From NCBI GenBank assembly GCA_035627835.1, contig DASPKX010000085.1, positions 1-28,962 of the forward strand: DNA of 28,962 nucleotides. The letters are read 5' to 3'. The stretch comes from DASPKX01 sp035627835. Its GTDB lineage: Bacteria > Verrucomicrobiota > Verrucomicrobiia > Limisphaerales > SXQI01. Below the pieces are notes generated by a model, which was not told the DNA's origin, ran no database searches, and was given only the letters and a program-made list of their open reading frames with translations. Within the stretch, counting starts at the first letter, position 1. Every line of letters begins with the position of its first letter. Below are positions 16,675 to 24,899 of the stretch, in pieces. Position numbers and translations under genes: made by a program.

Positions 16675-17310
16675 TTACTTCAGTTCTGACGGAGCAGAAG
16701 CAGATTCTTGAGAAACGGTCAGCAAAGTTCGGAATGTTACGGAAACACGGCGTTCTCGGGGTTGCTTCACTCCGTGGATGACATCGGTGAGCCGAGCTGG
16801 GATGCCATGCTCCCAATCGCTTCGTGCCTCCCCTCCCAGCATCCAGAGGCTTCGGCGTGGCACTAGGATCTCGATTCGCTCGTCACGTGCAGGGTGGCGC
16901 AACTCCATAACAATGTCAGAGGCGAGGCTCACACACGCGACGACCGGACCGAATTGCGGGAAGTCTTTGTGCGAACCAATGCCGAGAGGAGGTATGTATT
17001 CGTTGATCACGCAATTCTCCGGGATGCGATGGAACTCCGGCTCGGCTGCGACGCGCTCAGCGACGGTCTGCAGCCAAGGAGGAAAGGGAAGGCTTTGGGC
17101 GGTCGTTGTGTCGCGGGGTGAGCCATAGCTCACGCCATACACTTGAATTCGCCTGCGCCAATCATTGCGCCACGGTTGCTGGTCGATGTGCTCCAACAAC
17201 TGACTTTCCTCGGAAGTGGTGAGGTAACCTTCCCGCAATCTAAAACCAGGAACCTGAGCCGCTGCGGGCTTGATGGAAAACAACTGCTGCTGCACAACCA
17301 AACATAACAT
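16675..17310 (-). CDS. AlkB-family Fe(II)/2-oxoglutarate dioxygenase
   Basis: AlkB enzymes remove methyl and related lesions from DNA or RNA bases by oxidation. The 211-residue protein has the core motif NEYIPPLGIGSHKD with iron ligands His114 and Asp116, the distal ligand His168 in WEHGI, and the 2-oxoglutarate site R-x-S-x-T-x-R (Arg188 to Arg194). The sequence SLWMLGGEARSDWEHGI is typical of the subfamily near eukaryotic ALKBH and bacterial single-domain AlkB. The ATG at 17310 is preferred over a TTG eleven codons upstream. No ada or other repair gene lies beside it. Substrate (nucleic acid or protein) is not fixed by sequence. Confidence 0.9.
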   Translation of the reverse strand: MLCLVVQQQLFSIKPAAAQVPGFRLREGYLTTSEESQLLEHIDQQPWRNDWRRRIQVYGVSYGSPRDTTTAQSLPFPPWLQTVAERVAAEPEFHRIPENCVINEYIPPLGIGSHKDFPQFGPVVACVSLASDIVMELRHPARDERIEILVPRRSLWMLGGEARSDWEHGIPARLTDVIHGVKQPRERRVSVTFRTLLTVSQESASAPSELK

Positions 17311-17431
17311 ACGACGGTTTCTCCGCTGCTCAGCAGAAGCCAATCAACTCACCAGGCAGATGTGGGGGATAACCTGATGGCGCTGGCTCTTGAAGCGTGC
17401 ATCATGGTTGCACCCCTTTTCGGAAAACAGC

Positions 17432-17608
17432 ATGAGCAGCGCTGAATGGCTTATATCCATTGTGTCTGCGATCACGGTAGCTTCGGTCATCGGGATCCTG
17501 GGCAAGAAAATCTCGTCCATCCTACGGCAACGCGCGACAGACAGGCGCAACGCCCGACACGAAGCGGCTATGCGCGCGCTAAGCGTCCGCAACACTGCGG
17601 CGCGATAA
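17432..17608 (+). CDS. Possible 58-residue single-helix membrane peptide
   Basis: The frame encodes MSSAEWLISIVSAITVASVIGILGKK, a plausible membrane helix (about 6-24), followed by a strongly basic tail rich in Arg, Ala and His. It sits in the otherwise empty gap between divergent alkB and the convergent GH5-like gene. I recognise no family. The amphipathic order (short polar N-terminus, helix, basic C-terminus) is like small membrane peptides, but a chance frame cannot be excluded; no strong ribosome site is present. Confidence 0.4.
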   Translation: MSSAEWLISIVSAITVASVIGILGKKISSILRQRATDRRNARHEAAMRALSVRNTAAR

Positions 17609-17622
17609 AGCCAGGGGGCGCT

Positions 17623-17651
17623 TAGGATGCTCGTAAGAGCGTCTAGTCCTA
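17623..17651. terminator. Stem-loop at the 3' end of the sugar operon
   Basis: GCTC-GTAA-GAGC forms a 4-bp inner stem (17629-17640) and TAGGA with TCCTA (17623-17627, 17647-17651) an outer one, with unpaired bases between. It overlaps the TAG of the GH5-like gene and lies between two convergent frames. There is no T run, so terminator function is only possible. Confidence 0.3.
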
Positions 17652-18755
17652 CCGCTTGCCTGTGACGCTTTTGATGTAGTGAACTTCCTGGATGCTGTAG
17701 GCGTTGCCGTTGGTGCGGAAGATGTCATGGAACCAGACCGCAGGCTCGTTCGTGTAGGTCTTGCTCCAGGTTTCCCATGGATAGATGGTCTGTGATTTCC
17801 CGGCGACGAAGCCCCAGTTGTAGGCGCCAATTTTCTGCTCCTTTAGGTAGCCGAGGATTGGGTCGAAGGTGCTGTTTCGCGGGCGCGCCATATACTCAGT
17901 GCACAGGATCGGGCGATTGTAGCGGCGGAGGTTCTGCACGCATTGCTTCACTTCGTTGATGTCCGCGTAATTGTGGAAGGAGATCACGTCAGACTCTTCG
18001 AGCATGAAGCGCTCCCATTCAGTCAGTTTCGCCGGATCGGCCCATGTGCCGAGCCACACAGCGGAGGTGATCGGTTGGGAGGGATTCGCTTCGCGAGCCC
18101 ACTGAAAGCTCTTCCTCAGAAAGGCAGTGGCTACTTCCGCCTTCTTCGGCGTCTCTTCTTTGGGGTAAGCGGACGTGTTCGGGTTATCGGGCTCGTTGAA
18201 GATGTCCCAAACCTGCACCCGCTTGTCGTTCTTGAAGCGAGTGATGACGCCCATGAGGTAAGGCTTCATCTCGTCATGGCGGTTCGTGTTGCTGAGGATC
18301 TCGACGCCAGGGCTCTGGACCCAGCCGGAGTTATGAACGTGTGGTTTGGGGTCGCGTTGTTTGCCCGCTTTAGGATGCGGATCCCAGACGCCGTCAAAGG
18401 GCACGAGCATGACGCCAATATTATGGCGGGCGGCTATCGTGAGGAATTCGTCTATGCGTTTGAGGAACGCGTCCTTGTCCTGCTGCCACGGTATGTGATG
18501 CAGGTAAACACGAATGCTGTTGAACCCGATGTCCTGCGCCCAGCCGAGCTCCCGATCGATGGTCTTTGGATCCCAGGTTTCTGCCTGCCACATTTCCAAC
18601 TGATTAATGGCTGTGCTGGGGGTGAAGTTGCAGCCCACCAGCCATGGTTGCTGCGCGTACCAGGCATTAGCCTGGTTAGTGGTCCATTGCTCACGGGCGG
18701 TCGCCGGCAAGACGGCAGCGGCGGCCATGCTGAGAATTGCTGCGAGGCGTTTCAT
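17649..18755 (-). CDS. Secreted GH5-like (clan GH-A) glycoside hydrolase
   Basis: The 368-residue product has a signal peptide (1-20, cleavage after ATA). It is a TIM-barrel glycosidase of the cellulase/GH5 type: WDIFNEPDNP holds the probable acid/base Glu188 and ILCTEYMA the probable nucleophile Glu287, and SFHNYAD with a conserved His lies before the nucleophile. Database relatives are often labelled 1,4-beta-xylanase, but substrate is not shown by sequence. It starts four bases after the GH43 stop and is the last gene of the operon, so it probably works with the GH43 enzyme on an arabinose-bearing glycan. The ATG at 18755 gives the signal peptide; longer frames are not supported. Confidence 0.87.
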   Translation of the reverse strand: MKRLAAILSMAAAAVLPATAREQWTTNQANAWYAQQPWLVGCNFTPSTAINQLEMWQAETWDPKTIDRELGWAQDIGFNSIRVYLHHIPWQQDKDAFLKRIDEFLTIAARHNIGVMLVPFDGVWDPHPKAGKQRDPKPHVHNSGWVQSPGVEILSNTNRHDEMKPYLMGVITRFKNDKRVQVWDIFNEPDNPNTSAYPKEETPKKAEVATAFLRKSFQWAREANPSQPITSAVWLGTWADPAKLTEWERFMLEESDVISFHNYADINEVKQCVQNLRRYNRPILCTEYMARPRNSTFDPILGYLKEQKIGAYNWGFVAGKSQTIYPWETWSKTYTNEPAVWFHDIFRTNGNAYSIQEVHYIKSVTGKR

Positions 18756-18759
18756 GAGA

Positions 18760-20358
18760 TTACTTTTGGGGTAACGCTTGAGCACGCTCACCTTCCGGCA
18801 CGACGCGGATGTAATCGAAATTTGCGGTGGCGTTCTCACGGCCACCAACAGCCAGCGCGACGCGGACCGCACGATCCCATGGCGGGAGGTGCTTGCCGTC
18901 CGCTTCTTGATTCAGGTCGGTCCAATGCACCCCATCCGCGCTAAACGCAAATCTGTAATCGCGGCCGTTGCGCGCCTGCACGCGCAAATGAACCTGCTTC
19001 CCCGCAGACAATGGCCGCTCCGCAAGAATACGCTGGTTGTTCCCGGCGCGATGCCAGAGAAACGCGCGGCCAGCAGTCACGCCTATGCCCGTGGCGTTCG
19101 CGCGATCGCCCACCGCAGCAAGGCTCGCAATCGTGCCGTTGCTCAGACCTGATGCGTCCACAAGGGTTGTCGCGGTGAAATCTCCACTGCGAATCGAACG
19201 GCCAAGAACAGCTCCGAGAAGATTCGTCTTTTGCTCCGGAGCGGCAGTCAGTGTCAGCGCACCGCCGCGCACCAAAGCTGGTGATGCGTCAGTCACTGGC
19301 CAGTTCCAACCAGGGCGCAGCTTTGAGCCGGTAAACTGATCTTCGTACCGCAGCTCCGCGAAACGCTGTTGCGCGCCGTAAGGCGAGGCTGCCTGCTTGC
19401 TCGGGCCTTTGCCGCCGTTGATCGTCGGCCATCCGTCCTCGCCAAAGATCACCTCGTCAATGAGCGCTTCACGTCCGGTGAAGATGAAGCTGTCCGCCGC
19501 GTAGGCGTGATACATGAACCAATAACGTCCCCGCTCATCCTTAACGACCGTGCCGTGACCCGGGCACTTCCAATCATTGTTCCCCGCCATGATTGGATTC
19601 ATCGGATTCTTCTCCCATGGGCCATGCAGCGATTTCGAGCGAGCCACGCCCTGGGCGTAATTGCATCCCGCCCCGCAGCAAGCATTGCCCGCGTAGAAAA
19701 TGTAGAAGTATTCCCCGTGCCGCACCACGAACGGGCCTTCGACCACCGCGCCCTCCCACGGGGCATCGTTGCGGAACAACTCCTTCGGTTCGCCAAGCAG
19801 CTTGGTTCCACTTTTATCAAGCTGCTGCATCCAAATGATTGTTGGAATTCGCCGGCTGTTGCCATCTTCCTTCCAAACCATGTAGAGGTCGCCCTTCTCA
19901 TCGGTATGGATGTGGCCATCGATTGATCCAGGAGGCTGCGCGACTAGCGGCCCGTGATCTGTGTAAGGGCCTTCCGGCTTGTCCGCGCTCGCAACGGCTA
20001 CAGCGAGCGGCCCGCCGGCTTTGCGCCCGACGTAATAAACGAAATAGCGCCCATTGTATTCCACCAACTCTGGAGCCCAGAAGTTCGCCACCGCCCAATC
20101 CGGACGTTTCTGGAAAATAGACCCGACCACTTCCCAATTCACCAGGTCACGCGACTTGAGCAATGGGAATTGCGGGGACCATTCCGAAGAAGTGGCGGTA
20201 GCCCAATAAGTGTTCCCGACGCGAATCACTGAGGGATCGGGATAATCCCCCGCCGCAACTGGGTTGGTAAAGGTGACGTCGGTGCGTGGAGTCGTCGTTG
20301 CGCAGCCGCAGAGCAGCAAGCCCGTCAGAGCGCCGAGGAGTTGGTGAGAGAGCTTCAT
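18760..20358 (-). CDS. GH43-family arabinosidase/xylosidase-like lipoprotein
   Basis: This 532-residue enzyme is a five-bladed beta-propeller glycosidase; GH43 members act mainly on alpha-L-arabinofuranosides and beta-xylosides. The three catalytic acids are visible: Asp41 in GDYPDPS, Asp147 in SIDGH and Glu207 in VVEGPF. The N-terminus is a lipoprotein signal with Cys19 in LLLCGC; the following Ala suggests outer-membrane sorting. After residue 335 there is a separate beta-sandwich-like domain (YEDQFTGSKLRPGW onward) resembling the C-terminal domain of GH43 xylosidases. The gene lies 19 bases after the sugar-binding protein gene. ATG 20358 was chosen because it begins the lipoprotein signal. 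Confidence 0.9.
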   Translation of the reverse strand: MKLSHQLLGALTGLLLCGCATTTPRTDVTFTNPVAAGDYPDPSVIRVGNTYWATATSSEWSPQFPLLKSRDLVNWEVVGSIFQKRPDWAVANFWAPELVEYNGRYFVYYVGRKAGGPLAVAVASADKPEGPYTDHGPLVAQPPGSIDGHIHTDEKGDLYMVWKEDGNSRRIPTIIWMQQLDKSGTKLLGEPKELFRNDAPWEGAVVEGPFVVRHGEYFYIFYAGNACCGAGCNYAQGVARSKSLHGPWEKNPMNPIMAGNNDWKCPGHGTVVKDERGRYWFMYHAYAADSFIFTGREALIDEVIFGEDGWPTINGGKGPSKQAASPYGAQQRFAELRYEDQFTGSKLRPGWNWPVTDASPALVRGGALTLTAAPEQKTNLLGAVLGRSIRSGDFTATTLVDASGLSNGTIASLAAVGDRANATGIGVTAGRAFLWHRAGNNQRILAERPLSAGKQVHLRVQARNGRDYRFAFSADGVHWTDLNQEADGKHLPPWDRAVRVALAVGGRENATANFDYIRVVPEGERAQALPQK

Positions 20359-20377
20359 ATGGGGCGATGCGCAGAGA

Positions 20378-21403
20378 TTAATATTGGCGGGTGGCAATCA
20401 CATCCTTGGCGGTGCTTTGGTCGTAAACCTTGTCTTCAACCACCGTGCGTTTCGGGAGAGTTTCACCTTTAACTGCGCGCTCCACGGCGTCGAAGGCGAG
20501 CGGCCCGAGCAGCGGATTGCATTCGACCGTGCAGTTAAGCTTGCCCGCGACCATCGCTTCGAAAGCGGCTTTGACGCCGTCGATGGAAATCACAAACACA
20601 TCTGTGCCCGGCTTTTTGCCAGCCTCCTCCAGGGCCTGAATTGCGCCGAGCGCCATATCGTCGTTGTGCGCGTACACCGCATTCGCTGAAGCTCCTGCTC
20701 CCTTGAGCAATGCCTCCGTGACTTCCTTGCCGCCGCTGCGACGGAAATCACCGCTTTGGGAAGCAATGATCTTCATGTTGGGATGAGCTTTAATCCCTTC
20801 TTCGAACCCTTTCTTCCTATCGATGGCTGGAGCGGAACCGGGGGTGCCTTGCAGTTCGATGATGTTCGCTTTGCCATCCGTCTTCTTGGCGAGCCATTCC
20901 GCGGCCATTCGTCCTTCCGCCACGAAGTCCGACGCGATCAAAGTGGCGAACAGCGATTCGTCGGAAGTCTTGATGCCGCGATCCACCAGCACCACCGGGA
21001 TCTTTGCCCGCTTCGCTTCCTGGAGCACCGGTTCCCAACCTGTTTCCACAACAGGGGCGAGAATGATTGCATCCACTCCCTGGGCGATGAAGCCGCGCAC
21101 CGCGCGAATTTGGTTTTCCTGTTTGCCCTGCGCGTCCGAGAACTTGAGGTTCACGTTGCGTTTGGCCGCCTCCGCTTTGATCGAATCGGTCTCCGCGGTC
21201 CGCCAGGCGCTCTCAGCGCCCACTTGCGCGAAACCAACGGTGAGTTGCTTGCCAGAGCTGCCGCCAGTGGAAGAACTGTTCGTGCCTGCAGCAGTGTCGC
21301 CGCCGCTGTTGCTGGATTGATTGCACCCGGTAAGCGCGAGCATGACTGCGGCGCTGCCCGCGGCAAGCGCGCAGAGGAACGAATGACGTGTGAAGTTTTT
21401 CAT
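20378..21403 (-). CDS. ytfQ: YtfQ-like furanose ABC transporter substrate-binding lipoprotein
   Basis: This binding protein captures a sugar for the YtfR-YtfT-YjfF importer; E. coli YtfQ binds galactofuranose. From TVGFAQVGAESAWRTAET onward the protein is collinear with YtfQ, including KQENQIRAVRGFIAQGVDAII, APVVETGWEPVLQEAK, ELQGTPGSAPAIDRKKGFEEGI, SQSGDFRRSGGKEV and VYAHNDDMALGAI. Unlike the E. coli protein it starts with a lipoprotein signal (ALTGC, Cys27) and a 25-residue Ser/Gly/Thr linker. The ATG at 21403 overlaps the yjfF stop as ATGA. In E. coli the binding protein gene is first; here it follows both permeases. With the GH43 gene next door, L-arabinofuranose is another likely substrate (inference). 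Confidence 0.93.
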   Translation of the reverse strand: MKNFTRHSFLCALAAGSAAVMLALTGCNQSSNSGGDTAAGTNSSSTGGSSGKQLTVGFAQVGAESAWRTAETDSIKAEAAKRNVNLKFSDAQGKQENQIRAVRGFIAQGVDAIILAPVVETGWEPVLQEAKRAKIPVVLVDRGIKTSDESLFATLIASDFVAEGRMAAEWLAKKTDGKANIIELQGTPGSAPAIDRKKGFEEGIKAHPNMKIIASQSGDFRRSGGKEVTEALLKGAGASANAVYAHNDDMALGAIQALEEAGKKPGTDVFVISIDGVKAAFEAMVAGKLNCTVECNPLLGPLAFDAVERAVKGETLPKRTVVEDKVYDQSTAKDVIATRQY

Positions 21404-22365
21404 GTTGGTTTTAGTGACGTCCTTGAGAGTGTCCGTTGAAAGAGGATGAACACAAGGAGCAGCAGCCCAACGGCAATGCGCAGCCACCACGAGTTCAATC
21501 GTCCATCAAATACGAGAGCTGTTTGGATTACGCCGAAGATGAGCGCGCCCGTCAATGTCCCAAGTTGCGAGCCGACCCCGCCGCTCAAGAGGGTTCCGCC
21601 AATGACCACGGCGGCGATGACATCCAGCTCGAAACCCATCCCAATCGCCGGATTCCCCGAGCCCATATAAAACGTGGAGACGACGCCCGCTAACGCTGCG
21701 CAAAAGCCACTCAGCGTGTAGATGAGCACCTTCGTGCGCGCGACCGGCAGCCCCATCAGCCGCGCAGAAGCTTCATTCCCCCCAACCGCAAAGACGTTTC
21801 TGCCGAAGCGTGTATGGTGTGTGAGCAGCACACCCGCCGCAAAGACTATCAAATAGATAATCGCTGTCGCGGGGAGCCTCGCTTTATCGGTCAAAGGAAT
21901 GCCGAGATCCTGAATGGAGGCATAGAACGGAGACGTTATGCCGAGCGACGCTTCACGCACCACGAAAGCCATGCCGCGCGCAAGGAACATTCCGCCCAGC
22001 GTGATCAGGAACGGAGGCAACTCATACCGTTGAATGAGAAACCCCATGAACGCGCCAAAGAGCGACCCAATCGCCAGCGCTGTTGGAATGGCCAGTAACG
22101 GCGAAACGCCTTTTTCCAATAACGACGCTATAAGTATGGTGGTAAAAGCCAGCACAGAGCCTACCGAAAGATCGATGCCTCCAGAAAGAATGACGAACGT
22201 CATTCCGACTGCGGCAATGCCAAGAATAGCGTTGTCTCCGAAAAGATTCGCCAGCACGCGCAGGGAGAAAAAGCCGGGGTACATCACCGAGGCGGTGATG
22301 TAGAGCGTGAGCAAGACGCCCACCGTGCCGATCAGCGGCAGATGTTGTGAGCGGAATATTCTCAT
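21400..22365 (-). CDS. yjfF: YjfF-like furanose ABC transporter permease
   Basis: This is one of the two inner-membrane permeases of the furanose importer, a member of the BPD_transp_2 (RbsC-like) family. The 321 residues have about eight to ten helices and the family signatures ILSGGIDLSVGSV near 60, GGNEASARLMGLPV near 195 and LGTLTGALIFGVIQTAL near 265-285. The ATG at 22365 overlaps the stop of the preceding permease as ATGA, and its own stop overlaps the ytfQ start, so the three are tightly coupled. Two distinct permeases are what the Ytf system requires. Confidence 0.92.
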   Translation of the reverse strand: MRIFRSQHLPLIGTVGVLLTLYITASVMYPGFFSLRVLANLFGDNAILGIAAVGMTFVILSGGIDLSVGSVLAFTTILIASLLEKGVSPLLAIPTALAIGSLFGAFMGFLIQRYELPPFLITLGGMFLARGMAFVVREASLGITSPFYASIQDLGIPLTDKARLPATAIIYLIVFAAGVLLTHHTRFGRNVFAVGGNEASARLMGLPVARTKVLIYTLSGFCAALAGVVSTFYMGSGNPAIGMGFELDVIAAVVIGGTLLSGGVGSQLGTLTGALIFGVIQTALVFDGRLNSWWLRIAVGLLLLVFILFQRTLSRTSLKPT

Positions 22366-23378
22366 GCGGTTGCCTTACGCCCTGCCAGCGCCAGCAGATG
22401 CTCACGGAACTTAGAAGATTGCATCAGGCACACCGCGAGAATGACAATCGCCTTTGGCACCGGCGCCACGGATGGGGGCACACCGAGATTGTACATGGTT
22501 GTGGTGAGCGTTTGGATCAACAGCGCGCCCAGAATGGATCCAAGGAGGGTGAATCGTCCTCCCGTAAGGGCTGTTCCGCCAACCACCACCGCGAAGATGG
22601 CATCCAGTTCGAGCATCTCACCAACACGGCTGGAGTCGGCCGCTTTGATATTCGACGCGGCTATTAGCCCGGCGATCCCGGCGCACAACCCGGAGAACAC
22701 ATAGACGAGCGTTTTGATCAGGCGCGTAGGCACGCCGGAATAACGGGCCGCGCGCTCGTTGTCGCCAAGCGATTCCAGGAACAAGCCGATCGCCGTCTTC
22801 CGCGTGAGCAGCAACGTGAGGGCAAGCGTCACCAGCACGACCGTGAGCGTGAACGGAAGCCCCAGAAAGTGTCCGTTCCCAAGGAACACGAAACCTGGGT
22901 TTTCGAACGTCAGGATTTGGCCGTTGGTGATCAGCATCGCGACTCCACGCCCCGCCACCATGAGAATCAAAGTCGCAATGATCGGCTGGATCCCGGCGAC
23001 ACTTACCAGGAGGCCATTGCAGAGCCCCGCCACGCACGCGATCCCCAATGCCGCCAGCAGCGCCGCAGGCAGGCCGATATTTGCCTGCACCATAGCCGCA
23101 GCCACAGCTCCTGCGATCGCCATGATGGACCCGACAGAAAGATCCACACCGCCCGAGCCAATCACCAGCGTCATGCCGATCGCCAGCAGCATCACCTTCG
23201 CGCCTTGATGCACGATGTCGATCATCGCGCCGTAGAGATGGCCATCGCGAACCTCAATATTCAGGAAGCCGCTGGCGAAGATCGCGTTGAATATGAAGAG
23301 GAGGCCGAGCCCCACCGCTGGCCAGAACAAGGATCCGCCCGAGAACCACGAACGCACTTTGCCAAGACTGTCAGTCAT
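22362..23378 (-). CDS. ytfT: YtfT-like furanose ABC transporter permease
   Basis: This is the second inner-membrane permease of the importer, 338 residues with about ten helices. RbsC-family signatures are present: LVIGSGGVDLSVGSIMAIAG near 55-75, LGDNERAARYSGVPT near 210-225, ELDAIFAVVVGGTALTGG near 255 and LLGSILGALLIQTL. The ATG at 23378 was preferred to a TTG three codons upstream; it overlaps the end of the ATPase gene by eight bases. Its partner permease follows with an ATGA overlap. Together they form the heterodimeric channel. Confidence 0.92.
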   Translation of the reverse strand: MTDSLGKVRSWFSGGSLFWPAVGLGLLFIFNAIFASGFLNIEVRDGHLYGAMIDIVHQGAKVMLLAIGMTLVIGSGGVDLSVGSIMAIAGAVAAAMVQANIGLPAALLAALGIACVAGLCNGLLVSVAGIQPIIATLILMVAGRGVAMLITNGQILTFENPGFVFLGNGHFLGLPFTLTVVLVTLALTLLLTRKTAIGLFLESLGDNERAARYSGVPTRLIKTLVYVFSGLCAGIAGLIAASNIKAADSSRVGEMLELDAIFAVVVGGTALTGGRFTLLGSILGALLIQTLTTTMYNLGVPPSVAPVPKAIVILAVCLMQSSKFREHLLALAGRKATA

Positions 23379-24888
23379 GGTGAGCAATCACATGCACAAT
23401 GTTTTCCGGCTGAATTTCCGAGCCGCGCAGCTCACCGACTTTTTTTCGGTCCCGCAGCACTGCGACGCGTTGGCAGGTGCGAACGATCTCCTCGACGTCT
23501 GACGAAATGAATAGAACGGACATTCCGTCGGCGCGCAGCGAGTGAATGAGCTTCTCGATCTCCGCTTTCGCGCCCACGTCGATCCCTCGCGTTGGCTCGT
23601 CCAGGATGATCAGCTTCGGTTGCGTGGCGAGCCAGCGCGCCAGCAAAGCCTTCTGCTGGTTGCCGCCGGAAAGATTCATGATCGGCGTTTCCGTGCTGGC
23701 TGTCTTGATGTTCAACGCCCGGATATAATGTTCAGCAATCGTTTGCTGTTCCTTCGCGGACAGCTGGCGTAAAGGTCCACGACTGGCTTGCATCGCCAGA
23801 ATGATGTTCTCGCGAACGGACAAGTGCGGGATGACTCCCTCGGTTTTTCGATCCTCGGAGCAGAAGCCGAATTTGTGGCGCATCGCCACGCGCGGGGAGC
23901 GGATGGATGCTTCAGCGCCGTTGATCTTCAAGTGGCCGGTCTCAGAAGGATGAATGCCAAATAGCATTTTCGCAGTTTCGCTCCGCCCAGATCCGAGCAA
24001 CCCCGCTAGTCCCAGAACCTCGCCTTTATGAATATCCAGGTCGATTTCGCCCATGACTCCGGCCTTGGAAATCCCTCTCGCTTCGAGGACGACCTCCCTC
24101 TTCACCTCGGCTTCCGCCGCGGTGTGCTCCAGCTTCTCCATCTCCGCGAACTCGCGGCCCAGCATGGCGTTAATCAGCTTCAGCCGTGGCAGCTCAGTCG
24201 CGACATATTCGCCCACGAAGGTTCCGTTCCGCAGCACAGTAATCCGATCGGAGATGGCGTAAACCTGATCCAGAAAATGGGTGACGAAGATTAAGCCAAG
24301 CCCTTCGGCACGGAGTTGGCGCATTACGTTGAAGAGCGTTTCCACTTCGCGCTCGTCCAGGCTCGAAGTCGGCTCATCAAGAATAAGCAGCTTCGCCTGC
24401 ACATCCAAGGCACGAGCAATCGCCACCAGCTGCTGCTCAGCCATCGAGCAGCTCCCCAGCGAGCGGCTGACATCGAGTTGAACCCCAATGCGCGAGAGAG
24501 CTTTTGCAGCGCGGTCGCGGAGCGCGCGCTTTCTTAGGAAACCAAAGCGCGTCGGCTGGCGCCCCAGGCAAATGTTGTCCGCGACAGACATCGTCGGGAC
24601 GAGATTCACCTCCTGGTAAACAGTGCTGATGCCGAGGTTCTCGGCATCGCGAGGAGATTCTGGCCGCACTTGCCGCCCAAGCAGACGAATCTCGCCCGCA
24701 TCCGGCGCATGCACACCGGTGAGCGCCTTGATTAGGGTGGATTTCCCCGCGCCATTCTCGCCCATAAGCGCGTGGATTTCTCCAGCACGAACAGTGAGCT
24801 GCACCTCCGAAAGGGCTTTAACCCCGCGGAAGGACTTGCTCAGCCCTTCGATGCGCAGCAGCGGCTCGGGTGATTGAGGAGCGGGCAA
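23371..24888 (-). CDS. ytfR: YtfR-like furanose ABC transporter double-ATPase
   Basis: This 505-residue protein carries two ABC domains in one chain, as in sugar importers of the RbsA/YtfR type. The first has Walker A GENGAGKST (43-51), a degenerate signature SMAEQQLVAIARA and Walker B LLILDEPTSSLD. The second has GLLGSGRSETAK, a full signature LSGGNQQKALLARWL and LIILDEPTRGIDVG. The sequence is collinear with E. coli YtfR, for example ISTVYQEVNLVPTMSVADN and FVTHFLDQVYAISDRITVLRNG. No ATG precedes the domain; the best start is a TTG at 24888, eleven bases after the pseudopilin stop, without a visible ribosome site. Expression may depend on coupling to the upstream gene. Confidence 0.93.
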   Translation of the reverse strand: MPAPQSPEPLLRIEGLSKSFRGVKALSEVQLTVRAGEIHALMGENGAGKSTLIKALTGVHAPDAGEIRLLGRQVRPESPRDAENLGISTVYQEVNLVPTMSVADNICLGRQPTRFGFLRKRALRDRAAKALSRIGVQLDVSRSLGSCSMAEQQLVAIARALDVQAKLLILDEPTSSLDEREVETLFNVMRQLRAEGLGLIFVTHFLDQVYAISDRITVLRNGTFVGEYVATELPRLKLINAMLGREFAEMEKLEHTAAEAEVKREVVLEARGISKAGVMGEIDLDIHKGEVLGLAGLLGSGRSETAKMLFGIHPSETGHLKINGAEASIRSPRVAMRHKFGFCSEDRKTEGVIPHLSVRENIILAMQASRGPLRQLSAKEQQTIAEHYIRALNIKTASTETPIMNLSGGNQQKALLARWLATQPKLIILDEPTRGIDVGAKAEIEKLIHSLRADGMSVLFISSDVEEIVRTCQRVAVLRDRKKVGELRGSEIQPENIVHVIAHHD

Positions 24889-24899
24889 GGTGCGCTTAA

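Noticed and set aside
17943..18944. 333-codon plus-strand frame
   Set aside because: Antisense to the GH5-like and GH43 genes, whose catalytic motifs are intact; no recognisable domain.
20756..21439. 227-codon plus-strand frame
   Set aside because: Antisense to the ytfQ gene, which is collinear with the known family.
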